Source of the DNA: Actinomycetota bacterium
GTDB taxonomy: Bacteria > Actinomycetota > Acidimicrobiia > Acidimicrobiales > JAHWLA01
Reading direction: 5' to 3'
NCBI GenBank assembly: GCA_019347595.1
Contig: JAHWLA010000075.1
Coordinates: 1-10,846 of the forward strand
Length of the DNA stretch: 10,846 nucleotides
This document shows, piece after piece, positions 1 to 5,984 of the stretch. A program made the position numbers and the translations under genes. Positions within the stretch are counted from its first letter, which is position 1, and each line of letters starts with the position of its first letter. Under the pieces are notes generated by a model. The model worked only from the letters and a program-made list of their open reading frames with translations, ran no database searches and was not told the origin of the DNA.

Positions 1-776
1 CGGGCCACCGCGTCTCGCACGGCGATGCGCACGGTGTCGTGGCGGGCGGACACGCCAACTGTCGGGGCCGCGCGGGCGAGGACGAGCGAGTTGGTGACCA
101 ACTCGGTGACCACCATGGCGGCGTCGCCGACGAGGTCGTCGCCGTAACGCCACAGCCGCAGCGTGTCGGTCACGAAGCGCCGGGCGGCGCGGGCGGCCTG
201 CGGCTCGTTCCCGAACTGCGAGGTGGCGTCGCCGCCGACGACCGCGGAGTGGAGGTCGCAGACGTGGTCGAGATCGTGTGCGTGCTCGCCGGTCGGCTGC
301 GTCTTGTACGCGCAGAACAGCGAGAACGCGGTGTCGCGGCCGAGGTCGTTCCACAGCGTCTCCAGGGCGATCGCCGCGGGCACTCGTCCCTCGTCCCACA
401 GGAGGGCGACCATCTCGCCGTACGCGCGCAGTGGGCGGCCGCCGCTGCGCAGCTCGCGAATCAGGCCGCCGATGACGGCGTCGAAGGCAGCCGGGTCGGG
501 GTGCCCGTCGACGGTGAGGCGGGCCAACGTGTCGGCGGCGTCGAGCGTGACCAAAACGCCTCGCGTGCGGGCGTCGGCGACGTCGATGCCGGATGTCGTG
601 AGCCGGCCCTCGAAGGCGCAGCGGTGGTCGGGGGTGGCAACGACGAGGGCAGCCTCGCCGGCCCGCAGGGCGTCGGCGACGTAGGGGCCGACCGTCTCCA
701 CCAATTGCTCGTCGTCCTCGTAGAACTGCACGACATGGCCGCGTGGCTCAGCGAAAAGCGTGCTACCGCCCGACAC
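1..776 (-). CDS. MEDS-domain sensor with anti-sigma-type HATPase domain (C-terminus beyond window)
   Basis: Reading the minus strand from GTG at 776 gives 258 uninterrupted codons to the window edge. Residues about 12-175 look like a MEDS (MEthanogen/methylotroph DcmR Sensory) domain: it opens with GHVVQFYEDDEQL (13-25) and carries the E-M-x-x-L-L-W block near 121-127. MEDS domains are thought to sense small ligands. From about residue 195 an RsbW/SpoIIAB-like ATPase domain begins, with the N-box TELVTNS (224-230; E225 and N229 would contact Mg-ATP) and the start of the next strand, VRIAVRDA (249-256). The combination is common in actinobacterial anti-sigma or serine-kinase switch proteins, so a role in partner-switching regulation is inferred. 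GTG 776 is chosen because GGAG lies at 782-785, five bases upstream, and because the MEDS signature starts right after it. The end is missing, so a further output domain cannot be excluded. The long open frame on the opposite strand is a GC-driven shadow. Confidence 0.85.
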   Translation of the reverse strand, partial: MSGGSTLFAEPRGHVVQFYEDDEQLVETVGPYVADALRAGEAALVVATPDHRCAFEGRLTTSGIDVADARTRGVLVTLDAADTLARLTVDGHPDPAAFDAVIGGLIRELRSGGRPLRAYGEMVALLWDEGRVPAAIALETLWNDLGRDTAFSLFCAYKTQPTGEHAHDLDHVCDLHSAVVGGDATSQFGNEPQAARAARRFVTDTLRLWRYGDDLVGDAAMVVTELVTNSLVLARAAPTVGVSARHDTVRIAVRDAVA

Positions 777-815
777 CGTTTCTCCGTTCCGCCAGGAAGA
801 CCGCCTGTGACGGAG

Positions 816-843
816 AGGGTACAGCGACGGCGCCTGCTGTCCC
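816..843 (-). promoter_or_regulatory. Candidate promoter of the MEDS gene
   Basis: On the minus strand GGGACA (843-838) is followed after 16 bases by TACCCT (821-816), giving a leader of about 35 bases before GTG 776. The -10 fits TANNNT; the -35 matches only the last part of TTGACA. The tRNA gene ends about 50 bases upstream, so independent transcription is plausible. Confidence 0.3.
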
Positions 844-850
844 GGGGGCC

Positions 851-872
851 GTTCGCGGAGGCGGCTGCGAAC
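851..872 (-). terminator. Weak hairpin downstream of tRNA-Gly
   Basis: GTTCGC (851-856) and GCGAAC (867-872) form a 6-bp stem with a 10-base loop, beginning 23 bases after the tRNA CCA end. There is no T-run, so termination or 3' processing is only a guess. Confidence 0.2.
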
Positions 873-894
873 AGTCGATGCTAGGGACGACCGT

Positions 895-968
895 TGGAGC
901 GGGTGACGGGAATCGAACCCGCGTTCTCAGCTTGGGAAGCTGATGTTCTGCCTCTGAACTACACCCGC
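895..968 (-). tRNA. tRNA-Gly(CCC)
   Basis: On the minus strand the acceptor stem is GCGGGTG (968-962) pairing with CACCCGC (905-899), followed by discriminator T898 and an encoded CCA (897-895), 74 bases in all. The anticodon arm is TCAGC-TTCCCAA-GCTGA, so the anticodon is CCC, reading GGG. The T arm contains GGTTCGATTCC. The D arm (GTTCAGAGGCAGAAC) is of the short glycine type. This isoacceptor is usual in GC-rich genomes. Confidence 0.96.
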
Positions 969-980
969 GGAGTGCGCTGC

Positions 981-986
981 ACCCTA
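981..986 (-). promoter_or_regulatory. -10 element for tRNA-Gly
   Basis: TAGGGT on the minus strand lies 12 bases before the mature tRNA 5' end, which would give a transcript with a leader of a few bases. No clear -35 hexamer is visible at 16-18 bases upstream. Confidence 0.4.
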
Positions 987-1021
987 GCAAACGTGCTGGT
1001 CAGCTCGTATCCGGCGTGACC

Positions 1022-1486
1022 TCAGGCATAGCCCTCGGGCACCGGGCCGAGCACCTCCATCCCGTAGCGCTCGGCGATCGCACCGAGCTCGTCGTCGCCG
1101 ACGTTCCCGGACGTGATCGCCGCGGCCAGCTCGTCGAAGTAGCCGACCATGGCTTGCGGGACGTAGAGGTTCAACTTCTTGCTCGGGCGATCACCGACGC
1201 GAAAGCCGTGGGTCGCGCCTGCCGGGATGTACACGAACGATCCCGCGGGACAAGGAATCTCCTCGTCGTCGATGAAGATCACGTACTCACCTTCGAGGAC
1301 GTAGAACGCCTCTGCCGCGTCACGATGGATGTGCATCGGGGGGCCGAAGTGGGCGGGCTCGGTCGCTTCGAGGAGCGTGAACGCGCCGTCCGTGGACTCG
1401 GCGCTCGCCTTGACCGTCATCATGAACCCGCCGAGGTCAATGGAGCGGCCTTCTCCCGGCTGCAACGCGAACGGGTCGCTGGGCAC
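1022..1486 (-). CDS. Small single-domain cupin protein
   Basis: A 154-residue protein with one cupin beta-barrel. Motif 1 is GPPMHIHRDAAEAFYVLEGE (48-67), supplying H52, H54 and E59. Motif 2 is PAGSFVYIPAGATHGF (80-95), supplying H93. Together these form the usual three-His, one-Glu metal site. The C-terminal part (about 110-154) is helical and conserved in type with quercetinase/dioxygenase-like cupins. The substrate cannot be read from sequence, so enzyme or ligand-binding function is open. GTG 1486 is preferred over an ATG 25 codons upstream because GAGGA (1493-1497) sits six bases before it and the extra N-terminal residues are Arg/Ser-rich and unlike the family. It is divergent from dcd and shares its upstream region. 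Confidence 0.88.
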   Translation of the reverse strand: MPSDPFALQPGEGRSIDLGGFMMTVKASAESTDGAFTLLEATEPAHFGPPMHIHRDAAEAFYVLEGEYVIFIDDEEIPCPAGSFVYIPAGATHGFRVGDRPSKKLNLYVPQAMVGYFDELAAAITSGNVGDDELGAIAERYGMEVLGPVPEGYA

Positions 1487-1492
1487 GTGGGT

Positions 1493-1497
1493 CCTCG
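1493..1497 (-). promoter_or_regulatory. Ribosome binding site of cupin gene
   Basis: GAGGA on the minus strand, six bases before GTG 1486. This decides the start in favour of GTG 1486 over the upstream ATG at 1561. Confidence 0.65.
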
Positions 1498-1577
1498 GTT
1501 CTCGGCGGCGGACGGACGGCGCATGTTCCCGGCTCCAGCGCCCGCATCCTCTGGACGACACCCGCCGAACGCCGATG

Positions 1578-1587
1578 ACTGTAGCGT
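1578..1587. promoter_or_regulatory. Overlapping divergent -10 elements for cupin gene and dcd
   Basis: The ten bases ACTGTAGCGT contain TAGCGT on the plus strand (1582-1587), nine bases before the dcd ATG, and TACAGT on the minus strand (1583-1578), facing the cupin gene with a leader of about 85 bases. Both fit TANNNT and share the same TA step, the arrangement known for symmetric bidirectional promoters. No convincing -35 is seen for either direction. Confidence 0.4.
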
Positions 1588-1596
1588 GAGCGCCCG

Positions 1597-2166
1597 ATGA
1601 TCCTCTCAGATCGCAGCATTCGCGAGGAGCTCGACGCGGGCCGGATCGTGATCGATCCGCTGGGCGACGGGTGCATTCAGCCCTCTTCGGTCGACCTCCA
1701 CGTCGACCGCTACTTCCGGGTCTTCCGCAACCACACCATGCGGGTGATCGACGTGAAGGAGCCGATGGAGGATCTCACCGAGCTGGTGGAGATCGGCGAG
1801 GAGGACCACTTCGTCCTCCACCCGGGCGAGTTCGTGCTCGGCTCGACGCTGGAGCGGGTGGCGCTGCCGCCCAACCTGGTGGCCCGCCTCGAAGGCAAGT
1901 CGAGCCTGGGCCGCCTCGGCCTGCTCATCCACTCCACCGCCGGCTTCGTCGACGCCGGTTGGGACGGGCACCTCACGCTGGAGCTCTCCAACGTGGCCAA
2001 CCTGCCGATCACGCTGTACCCGGGGATGAAGATCGGCCAGATCAGCTTCCTCCAGATGACCACGGCGGCCGAGGTGCCGTACGGGTCGAAAGAAGTGGGC
2101 TCCAAGTACCAGGGCCAGCGCGGGCCCACGCCGAGCCGCTACTTCGAGAACTTCGCCCGCCGCTGA
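1597..2166 (+). CDS. dcd: dCTP deaminase, dUMP-forming (bifunctional) type
   Basis: A 189-residue member of the dCTP deaminase/dUTPase trimer family. It makes dUMP precursor for thymidylate synthesis. The N-terminus MILSDRSIREEL, the segment IQPSSVDLHVDRYFRVF, HPGEFVLGSTLE (about 75-86), EGKSSLGRLGLLIHSTAGF (about 98-116), the ELSNVANLPITLYPGMKIGQ block and the tail GSKYQGQRGPTPSR follow the Mycobacterium tuberculosis enzyme closely. The stretch HSTAGF followed by DAGW is the form seen in bifunctional DCD-DUT enzymes, which deaminate dCTP and then hydrolyse dUTP to dUMP, whereas mono-functional enzymes such as E. coli Dcd have HVTAHR. No Shine-Dalgarno is visible; a -10 box nine bases before ATG suggests a very short or absent leader. 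Length is normal for the family. Confidence 0.97.
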   Translation: MILSDRSIREELDAGRIVIDPLGDGCIQPSSVDLHVDRYFRVFRNHTMRVIDVKEPMEDLTELVEIGEEDHFVLHPGEFVLGSTLERVALPPNLVARLEGKSSLGRLGLLIHSTAGFVDAGWDGHLTLELSNVANLPITLYPGMKIGQISFLQMTTAAEVPYGSKEVGSKYQGQRGPTPSRYFENFARR

Positions 2167-2168
2167 GC

Positions 2169-2215
2169 TTCCGAAGGCAAACCTGCCCGCTCAGCGGGCG
2201 TTCCTGCCTCCGGAA
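2169..2215 (+). terminator. Long imperfect hairpin after dcd (putative terminator)
   Basis: Starting two bases after the dcd stop, TTCCG-A-AGGCA-AAC pairs with GTT-CC-TGCCT-C-CGGAA around an inner stem GCCCGC-TCA-GCGGGC (2185-2199). In total about 19 base pairs with small bulges close the structure. No T-run follows, as is common for actinobacterial terminators, so terminator function is inferred from position and stability. Confidence 0.5.
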
Positions 2216-2330
2216 CGGGCGAGGCCGACGCGTTGCTCGACGCGGGTGTGGACGACATCGTGAACCCCGGGCATCGAGGCCGCCGATGTCGTCATCGAGC
2301 TGCCCGACACCCCGAGCGGCGCAGGCCCGA
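2206..2330 (+). pseudogene. Possible frameshifted coding scrap, family not recognised
   Basis: Plus-strand frame from 2221 reads EADALLDAGVDDIVNP and, after one extra base near 2269-2272, continues in the next frame from 2273 as IEAADVVIELPDTPSGAG. The joined text looks like an ordinary alpha/beta protein segment rather than the Arg/Pro-rich text of shadow frames. There is no start codon with a ribosome site and no continuation, so if real it is a decayed fragment. I cannot name the family. Confidence 0.25.
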
Positions 2331-2410
2331 CGCGGGTATCCCGTGCAGGGCCGCCGCGTCGGGCGCCCGCCGCCGCCCCCACTGACGCCGGCTGGAGTCC
2401 CGAGACCGCC

Positions 2411-2463
2411 CGAACTTGCGTACGAAACGCGCTGCAATCCGCGCCGGTCTGTACGCAGGTTCG
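2411..2463. terminator. 13-bp inverted repeat between dcd and etfD
   Basis: CGAACTTGCGTAC (2411-2423) is the inverse complement of GTACGCAGGTTCG (2451-2463) except for one T/G position, which still pairs as G-U in RNA. A further CGCG/CGCG stem with an eight-base loop sits inside. It lies about 120 bases after the etfD stop, so it may end transcription from either side. It has no T-run, and a protein-binding or mobile-element origin is not excluded. Confidence 0.4.
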
Positions 2464-2532
2464 AGTAGCGGAGGACGCGCGAGGGCACGCGGGCCGCAGG
2501 TCGTCGGGGTGACCGGCGAGCTATCGCTGCCT

Positions 2533-2576
2533 CGGCCACCTCGGGGAACGACTTGTCGGCCGTCGACTGCAGCCAG
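2533..2576 (-). pseudogene. Glycosyltransferase gene fragment
   Basis: These 44 bases match 8763-8806, inside the glycosyltransferase gene, at 41 positions, with an uninterrupted identical run of 22 (2533-2554). On the minus strand they read WLQSTADKSFPEVAE, against WLESAAEKSFPEVAG in the intact gene. All three base differences inside the shared block change the amino acid, which suits non-coding decay. Similarity stops abruptly on both sides; the fragment begins six bases after the etfD stop and is in the same frame. It is a relic of a second glycosyltransferase copy or of a small duplication. Confidence 0.6.
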
Positions 2577-2581
2577 GCGGG

Positions 2582-4849
2582 CTACGCCTCCACGCCGGAC
2601 TCGTCGGCGCCGTGCTCGCCCGGCTGGTGCATGTCGGGGCCGCCCACCGGCGCAGCGGCGGCCACCGGGGCCTTGCCGTTGCCCTCCAGCGCGTCGAGCA
2701 GGTGCATGGAGATGTCCTGCACGACGATGTCGTCGCGCCCGTGCTCCTTCATGCCGTCGTCCAGCATGATGTAGCAGAACGGGCAGGCGGTGGCGACACG
2801 CGACGCGCCCGTGGCGATCGCCTCACGGGACCGCTCGGTGTTGACCTTGGTCCCGGTCGACTCCTCCATCCACATGCGGGCGCCGCCTGCGCCGCAGCAC
2901 ATGCCTCGGGTCCCGGTCCGGCCCATCTCCACGATCTCGATGCCCTTCAACGTGCCCAGCACCTTGCGGGGCGCCAGGTACACATCGTTGTGGCGGCCGA
3001 GGTAGCACGGGTCGTGGTAGGTGACCCGCTCGTCCAAGCGCGCCTCGCTCATGTCGAGCTTGCCCGACTCGATGAGCCACTCCAGGAACTGCGAGTGGTG
3101 GACCACGTCGTAGTGCCCGCCCAACTGCGGGTACTCGTTGCCCAGCGTGTTGAAGCAGTGCGGGCACTGGGTGATGATCTTCTTCACCCCCATGCCGTTC
3201 ATCGTCTCGATGTTCTGCATGGCGAGCATCTGGAAGATGTACTCGTTGCCGGACCGCCGGGCCGGGTCGCCGGTGCACATCTCCGAGGGGCCGAGGATGG
3301 CGAAGTCGATCCCCGCCCGCTGCATCAGCTTGGCGGTGGCGACGGTGACCTTCTTGTTCTTGTCGTCGAACGACCCGGCGCAGCCGACCCAGTAGAGGTA
3401 CTCGTGGTCCAAGGCGGACGTCCCGTCGACCACGGGCACCTCCTCGGGCAGGGCCGTGACCCAGTCGGCCCGCTCGCCCTGGCTCATCCCCCACGGGTTG
3501 CCCGAGTTCTCCATCGAGCGGTAGGCGTTGCCCAGCTCGGTCGGGAAGTTCGACTCCATGAGCGACAGATAGCGCCGCATGTCGAGAATCTTGTCGAGGA
3601 TCTCGATGTGCACCGGGCAGATCTCGTCGCACGCCTTGCACGACGTGCACGCCCAGATCTCCTCGGCGCTGATGCGCTCGAACACCTCGGGAGCGCTGAC
3701 CGTCAGCTCCGGCTCGTGGCCCACGATCGGCGACACCGGCCCGCCCGGGTGGCTCTCCGACATCACCTGGCCGACCTTCAGCACGATCTCGCGGGGGTCG
3801 AGGGGCTTGCCCGTGGCGTTGGCCGGGCACACCGACGTGCACCGCCCGCACACCGTGCAGGCATCGGTGTCGAGGAGCTGCTTCCACGTGAAGTCCTCCA
3901 CCACCGAGGCGCCGAAGCTCTCCAGCTCCGTCTCCATCAGGTTGGGCATCGGCTTCATGGCGCCCTTGGGGCGCTCGCGGTCGCGCAGGTACATGTTCAG
4001 CGGCGACGTGAACATGTGGCGCAGCTTGGTCACCGGCAGGATGATCAGGAAGGCCACGAAGGCGGCGAAGTGGGCCACCCAGAAGGCCTGGTGGACTGTG
4101 CCCAGGCTGGCCATGCCGTCGAACCACGCCGACATCGGGTAGCCGACCACCGACCACTTCTCGAAGTCGGGGCGGTCGACCATGGCGATGCGGGCCGCCT
4201 CGGCCAGGAACCCGGTGACGCCGATGACGGCGAACGTGCCCAGGATCACGGCGTCTTCGGGCCGCGTCTTGATCTTCAACCGGTAGGGCTTTTGGATGTA
4301 CCGGCGGACGGCCGCCCACCCGATGCCGATCAGGAAGACCACGCCCGCCACGTCGCCGATGAGGGAGTAGCCGCGGTACACGTCGCCGTGGAGGAACTTC
4401 ATGTTGGCCGGGAGCTGGTGGTTGATCTCCAGGACCGTGGTGACGGCGAACAGCACCAGGAAGCCGAAGTAGATGCACGAGTGCATGAGGCCAGCGGCCG
4501 GGTCGCGCATCAGCGTCTTCATGTAGACGCCGGCGCGGAAGTCGGCCAGGCGACGGCCGATGTTCTTGCGGTTGGTGGCCCGGCGGTCGGGCCGCCCCCG
4601 CTCCCAGTTCTCCATGCGCTTGGAGAACAGCCACGCCACCGCCAGCACCAGGACGGACAGCACCGTGTAGAACAGCGCCCGCAGCGGCCCGGGGATGTTG
4701 AGGAACACCTCGCGCTGCACCGGCGAGTCGTCGTGCTCCTGGGCGATGGTGGCGACGATCCCCGACCCGGCGACGACGAGGGCGAACCCGACGCCGATGA
4801 CGAGCGCAAGCTGGGACGGCTTCAGGCGTCGGCTGGGACGAGTCGACAT
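2582..4849 (-). CDS. etfD: EtfD-like membrane Fe-S oxidoreductase (ETF:menaquinone oxidoreductase type)
   Basis: A 755-residue protein. The N-terminal part (1-280) has about six membrane helices (near 13-36, 57-76, 120-142, 162-181, 199-221, 252-273) with helix histidines such as H123, H253 and H260, like the NarI-type haem b domain. Two 4Fe-4S motifs follow: C331-x2-C334-x2-C337-x3-C341 and C401-x2-C404-x2-C407-x3-C411. Two CCG domains come next: the first has C490, C525 and C562-x2-C565, with its central motif reduced to C-T-G; the second has C615, C651-C652-G and C689-x2-C692. This is the layout of M. tuberculosis Rv0338c (EtfD) and of the DUF224 proteins that pass electrons from EtfAB to menaquinone during fatty acid beta-oxidation. 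No etfAB lies in the window. The Ala/Gly-rich tail after 725 is probably disordered. The start has TAGGTT seven bases upstream and no ribosome site, so a leaderless transcript is likely. Confidence 0.9.
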   Translation of the reverse strand: MSTRPSRRLKPSQLALVIGVGFALVVAGSGIVATIAQEHDDSPVQREVFLNIPGPLRALFYTVLSVLVLAVAWLFSKRMENWERGRPDRRATNRKNIGRRLADFRAGVYMKTLMRDPAAGLMHSCIYFGFLVLFAVTTVLEINHQLPANMKFLHGDVYRGYSLIGDVAGVVFLIGIGWAAVRRYIQKPYRLKIKTRPEDAVILGTFAVIGVTGFLAEAARIAMVDRPDFEKWSVVGYPMSAWFDGMASLGTVHQAFWVAHFAAFVAFLIILPVTKLRHMFTSPLNMYLRDRERPKGAMKPMPNLMETELESFGASVVEDFTWKQLLDTDACTVCGRCTSVCPANATGKPLDPREIVLKVGQVMSESHPGGPVSPIVGHEPELTVSAPEVFERISAEEIWACTSCKACDEICPVHIEILDKILDMRRYLSLMESNFPTELGNAYRSMENSGNPWGMSQGERADWVTALPEEVPVVDGTSALDHEYLYWVGCAGSFDDKNKKVTVATAKLMQRAGIDFAILGPSEMCTGDPARRSGNEYIFQMLAMQNIETMNGMGVKKIITQCPHCFNTLGNEYPQLGGHYDVVHHSQFLEWLIESGKLDMSEARLDERVTYHDPCYLGRHNDVYLAPRKVLGTLKGIEIVEMGRTGTRGMCCGAGGARMWMEESTGTKVNTERSREAIATGASRVATACPFCYIMLDDGMKEHGRDDIVVQDISMHLLDALEGNGKAPVAAAAPVGGPDMHQPGEHGADESGVEA

Positions 4850-4856
4850 GGCCGGA

Positions 4857-4862
4857 AACCTA
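4857..4862 (-). promoter_or_regulatory. -10 element placed for leaderless etfD transcript
   Basis: TAGGTT on the minus strand is followed by exactly seven bases and then ATG 4849. With normal spacing the transcript would begin at or next to the start codon. TTCCAA 18 bases further up is a possible weak -35. Confidence 0.45.
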
Positions 4863-4897
4863 CCGTGGGGTAGCCCCGTATTGGAAAACGACTGCGA

Positions 4898-5323
4898 TCA
4901 GTGGATGGCCTTGGCGTCGGAGTCGCGCAGGCGCTCGGCCATCGTGCGCAGCAGCTTGTGGGCCAGCCCCGGCACCTCGTCGAGGAGCCCGTTGAACTCC
5001 CGCTGCCCCAGCACCAACAGCCGCATGTCGGTGTCGGCCGTCACGGTGGCGGTGCGGGGGCCGCGGTCGAGCAGCGACAGCTCGCCGAAGTACTGGCCGT
5101 CCCCCAGTGTCGCCACCTTGCGCCCCTTGCGCCGGACCGTCGCCTCGCCTTCGAGGATCAGGTAGAACTCGTGCCCCGGCCGCCCCTCGTCGGTGAGGGC
5201 CTTGCCTGCCCCCACCGCCACCTCGTCCGATGCCCGCCCGATCATTTGCAGATCGCGCTTGCTGCAGGCGGAGAACAGCCACATGCGGCCGAGCTGTTCG
5301 AGCTTCTCGTCTTTGCGTGCCAT
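4898..5323 (-). CDS. Stand-alone cyclic-nucleotide-binding domain protein
   Basis: A 141-residue protein that is nearly all one CRP-type cNMP-binding domain. LFSACSKRDLQMIGRAS (16-32) is the entry helix pair. The roll includes AGKALTDEGRPGHEFYLILEG (39-59), and the phosphate-binding cassette is YFGELSLLDRGPRTATV (78-94), with G80, E81 and R90 at the positions that contact ribose and phosphate in cAMP binders. The C-helix region (118-137) ends the protein, and no DNA-binding HTH follows, so it is a sensor or adaptor rather than a CRP-like transcription factor. ATG 5323 is preferred over an in-frame GTG at 5332 because the GTG overlaps the -10 box. etfD follows on the same strand after 48 bases, so a functional link is possible but unproven. 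Its ligand is not known. Confidence 0.88.
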   Translation of the reverse strand: MARKDEKLEQLGRMWLFSACSKRDLQMIGRASDEVAVGAGKALTDEGRPGHEFYLILEGEATVRRKGRKVATLGDGQYFGELSLLDRGPRTATVTADTDMRLLVLGQREFNGLLDEVPGLAHKLLRTMAERLRDSDAKAIH

Positions 5324-5330
5324 AGGCGAC

Positions 5331-5336
5331 ACGCTA
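5331..5336 (-). promoter_or_regulatory. -10 element placed for leaderless cNMP-binding gene transcript
   Basis: TAGCGT on the minus strand, seven bases before ATG 5323; the eight-base string GTAGCGTG also precedes dcd. No ribosome site is visible. Confidence 0.45.
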
Positions 5337-5387
5337 CCGAGGTCGTCAAGTTCACGGGCAGGAAACGTCGGCGCAACATTGCCTCCG

Positions 5388-5393
5388 TAGGGT
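5388..5393 (+). promoter_or_regulatory. -10 element placed for leaderless winged-helix regulator transcript
   Basis: TAGGGT is followed by exactly seven bases and then GTG 5401. This supports GTG 5401 as the true start and a transcript starting at or beside it. Confidence 0.45.
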
Positions 5394-5400
5394 CGCCGAC

Positions 5401-5913
5401 GTGGACGTGGTCTTCGTGCGGTGGCCGCAGGAGTCGGAGCGGCGGGATCGATTGGCGCAGGCGGAAGTGCCCCGCTTGCTTCTCGTGGACTCGACGGCGC
5501 GAGCCCCCGATCCCGTCGACTGCCTCGAGGACTGGGTGCGCCTGCCGGCGAACGACGAGGACGTCCGCCTGCGCGCTTCGTGCGTGGCCCGACGCGCCGC
5601 CCTCCACGTCGACCCGCTCCCCGACCTCGACGACGACGGGGTGCTGCGCGTCGGCGCCCGGTGGACGCCGCTGCCGCCGGTCGAGGCCCGCCTGACCGAA
5701 GCCCTGCTCGAACGGTTCGGCGCCGTGGTCAGCCGCGAGGCGCTGTCGCGCGCCGGCTGGCCCGAGGGAGCACCCGGCCGCAACGCCCTCGACGTGCACG
5801 TGCTGCGCCTCCGACGCCGCCTCGCGCCCGTCGGCCTCGGCATCCGCACCGTGCGCTCGCGGGGCTACCTGCTGGAGTCAGAAAGCCGACAGTTGTCCGT
5901 ACGTCAGGCGTAA
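5401..5913 (+). CDS. OmpR/PhoB-type winged-helix regulator with truncated receiver, upstream of amt-PII
   Basis: A 170-residue protein. Residues about 80-160 form an OmpR/PhoB-type winged helix: LTEALLERFGAVVSREAL (98-115), recognition helix NALDVHVLRLRRRLAP (128-143) and wing GIRTVRSRGYLLE (147-159). The first 68 residues look like a cut-down receiver. VPRLLLVDS (23-31) could be a central strand, and EDWVRLPANDEDVRLRAS (43-60) matches the last strand and helix of receivers, but the acidic pocket and the Lys are missing and the domain is about half normal length. Phosphorylation is therefore unlikely. No kinase gene adjoins it. It lies 71 bases before the ammonium transporter gene on the same strand, so a nitrogen-control role like that of GlnR, another OmpR-type orphan regulator with an atypical receiver, is the best inference. 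No ribosome site is visible; the start rests on the -10 spacing. Confidence 0.82.
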   Translation: MDVVFVRWPQESERRDRLAQAEVPRLLLVDSTARAPDPVDCLEDWVRLPANDEDVRLRASCVARRAALHVDPLPDLDDDGVLRVGARWTPLPPVEARLTEALLERFGAVVSREALSRAGWPEGAPGRNALDVHVLRLRRRLAPVGLGIRTVRSRGYLLESESRQLSVRQA

Positions 5914-5946
5914 TGCCGCCACAACGATCACGACACATCGCATCAA

Positions 5947-5952
5947 TACCGT
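5947..5952 (+). promoter_or_regulatory. Possible -10 element of amt operon
   Basis: TACCGT would give a leader of about 25 bases containing the AGGAGGT ribosome site. No good -35 and no clear GlnR-type box are visible in the 71-base gap, so activator-dependent initiation or read-through from the regulator gene are both possible. Confidence 0.25.
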
Positions 5953-5968
5953 CGGACGCAGGCAACCG

Positions 5969-5975
5969 AGGAGGT
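5969..5975 (+). promoter_or_regulatory. Ribosome binding site of amt gene
   Basis: AGGAGGT nine bases before GTG 5985. It selects this GTG, whose product starts with a clean signal peptide; the same frame stays open far upstream only as an overlap with the regulator gene. Confidence 0.85.
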
Positions 5976-5984
5976 AGGAACACC

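Noticed and set aside
39..884. 281-codon plus-strand frame at the left edge
   Set aside because: The minus strand gives a coherent MEDS plus ATPase protein with ribosome site; the plus frame also overlaps the region next to the tRNA and has no recognisable domain.
2411..2463. Integron attC site or tRNA-like element
   Set aside because: The arms lack the attC core consensus, no integrase is present, and although GGTTCGAG resembles a T-loop, no acceptor or anticodon stem can be built.
2042..2581. Open minus-strand frame continuing from the glycosyltransferase scrap into dcd
   Set aside because: Beyond the scrap it is Arg/Pro/Ser/Gly-rich, overlaps the antisense of dcd and shows no similarity to the rest of the glycosyltransferase.
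2612..4873. Very long open frame (753 codons) on the plus strand opposite etfD
   Set aside because: Its product is a His/Val/Gly/Arg-rich text with no domain, caused by third-position GC bias opposite a real gene with clear Fe-S and membrane motifs.
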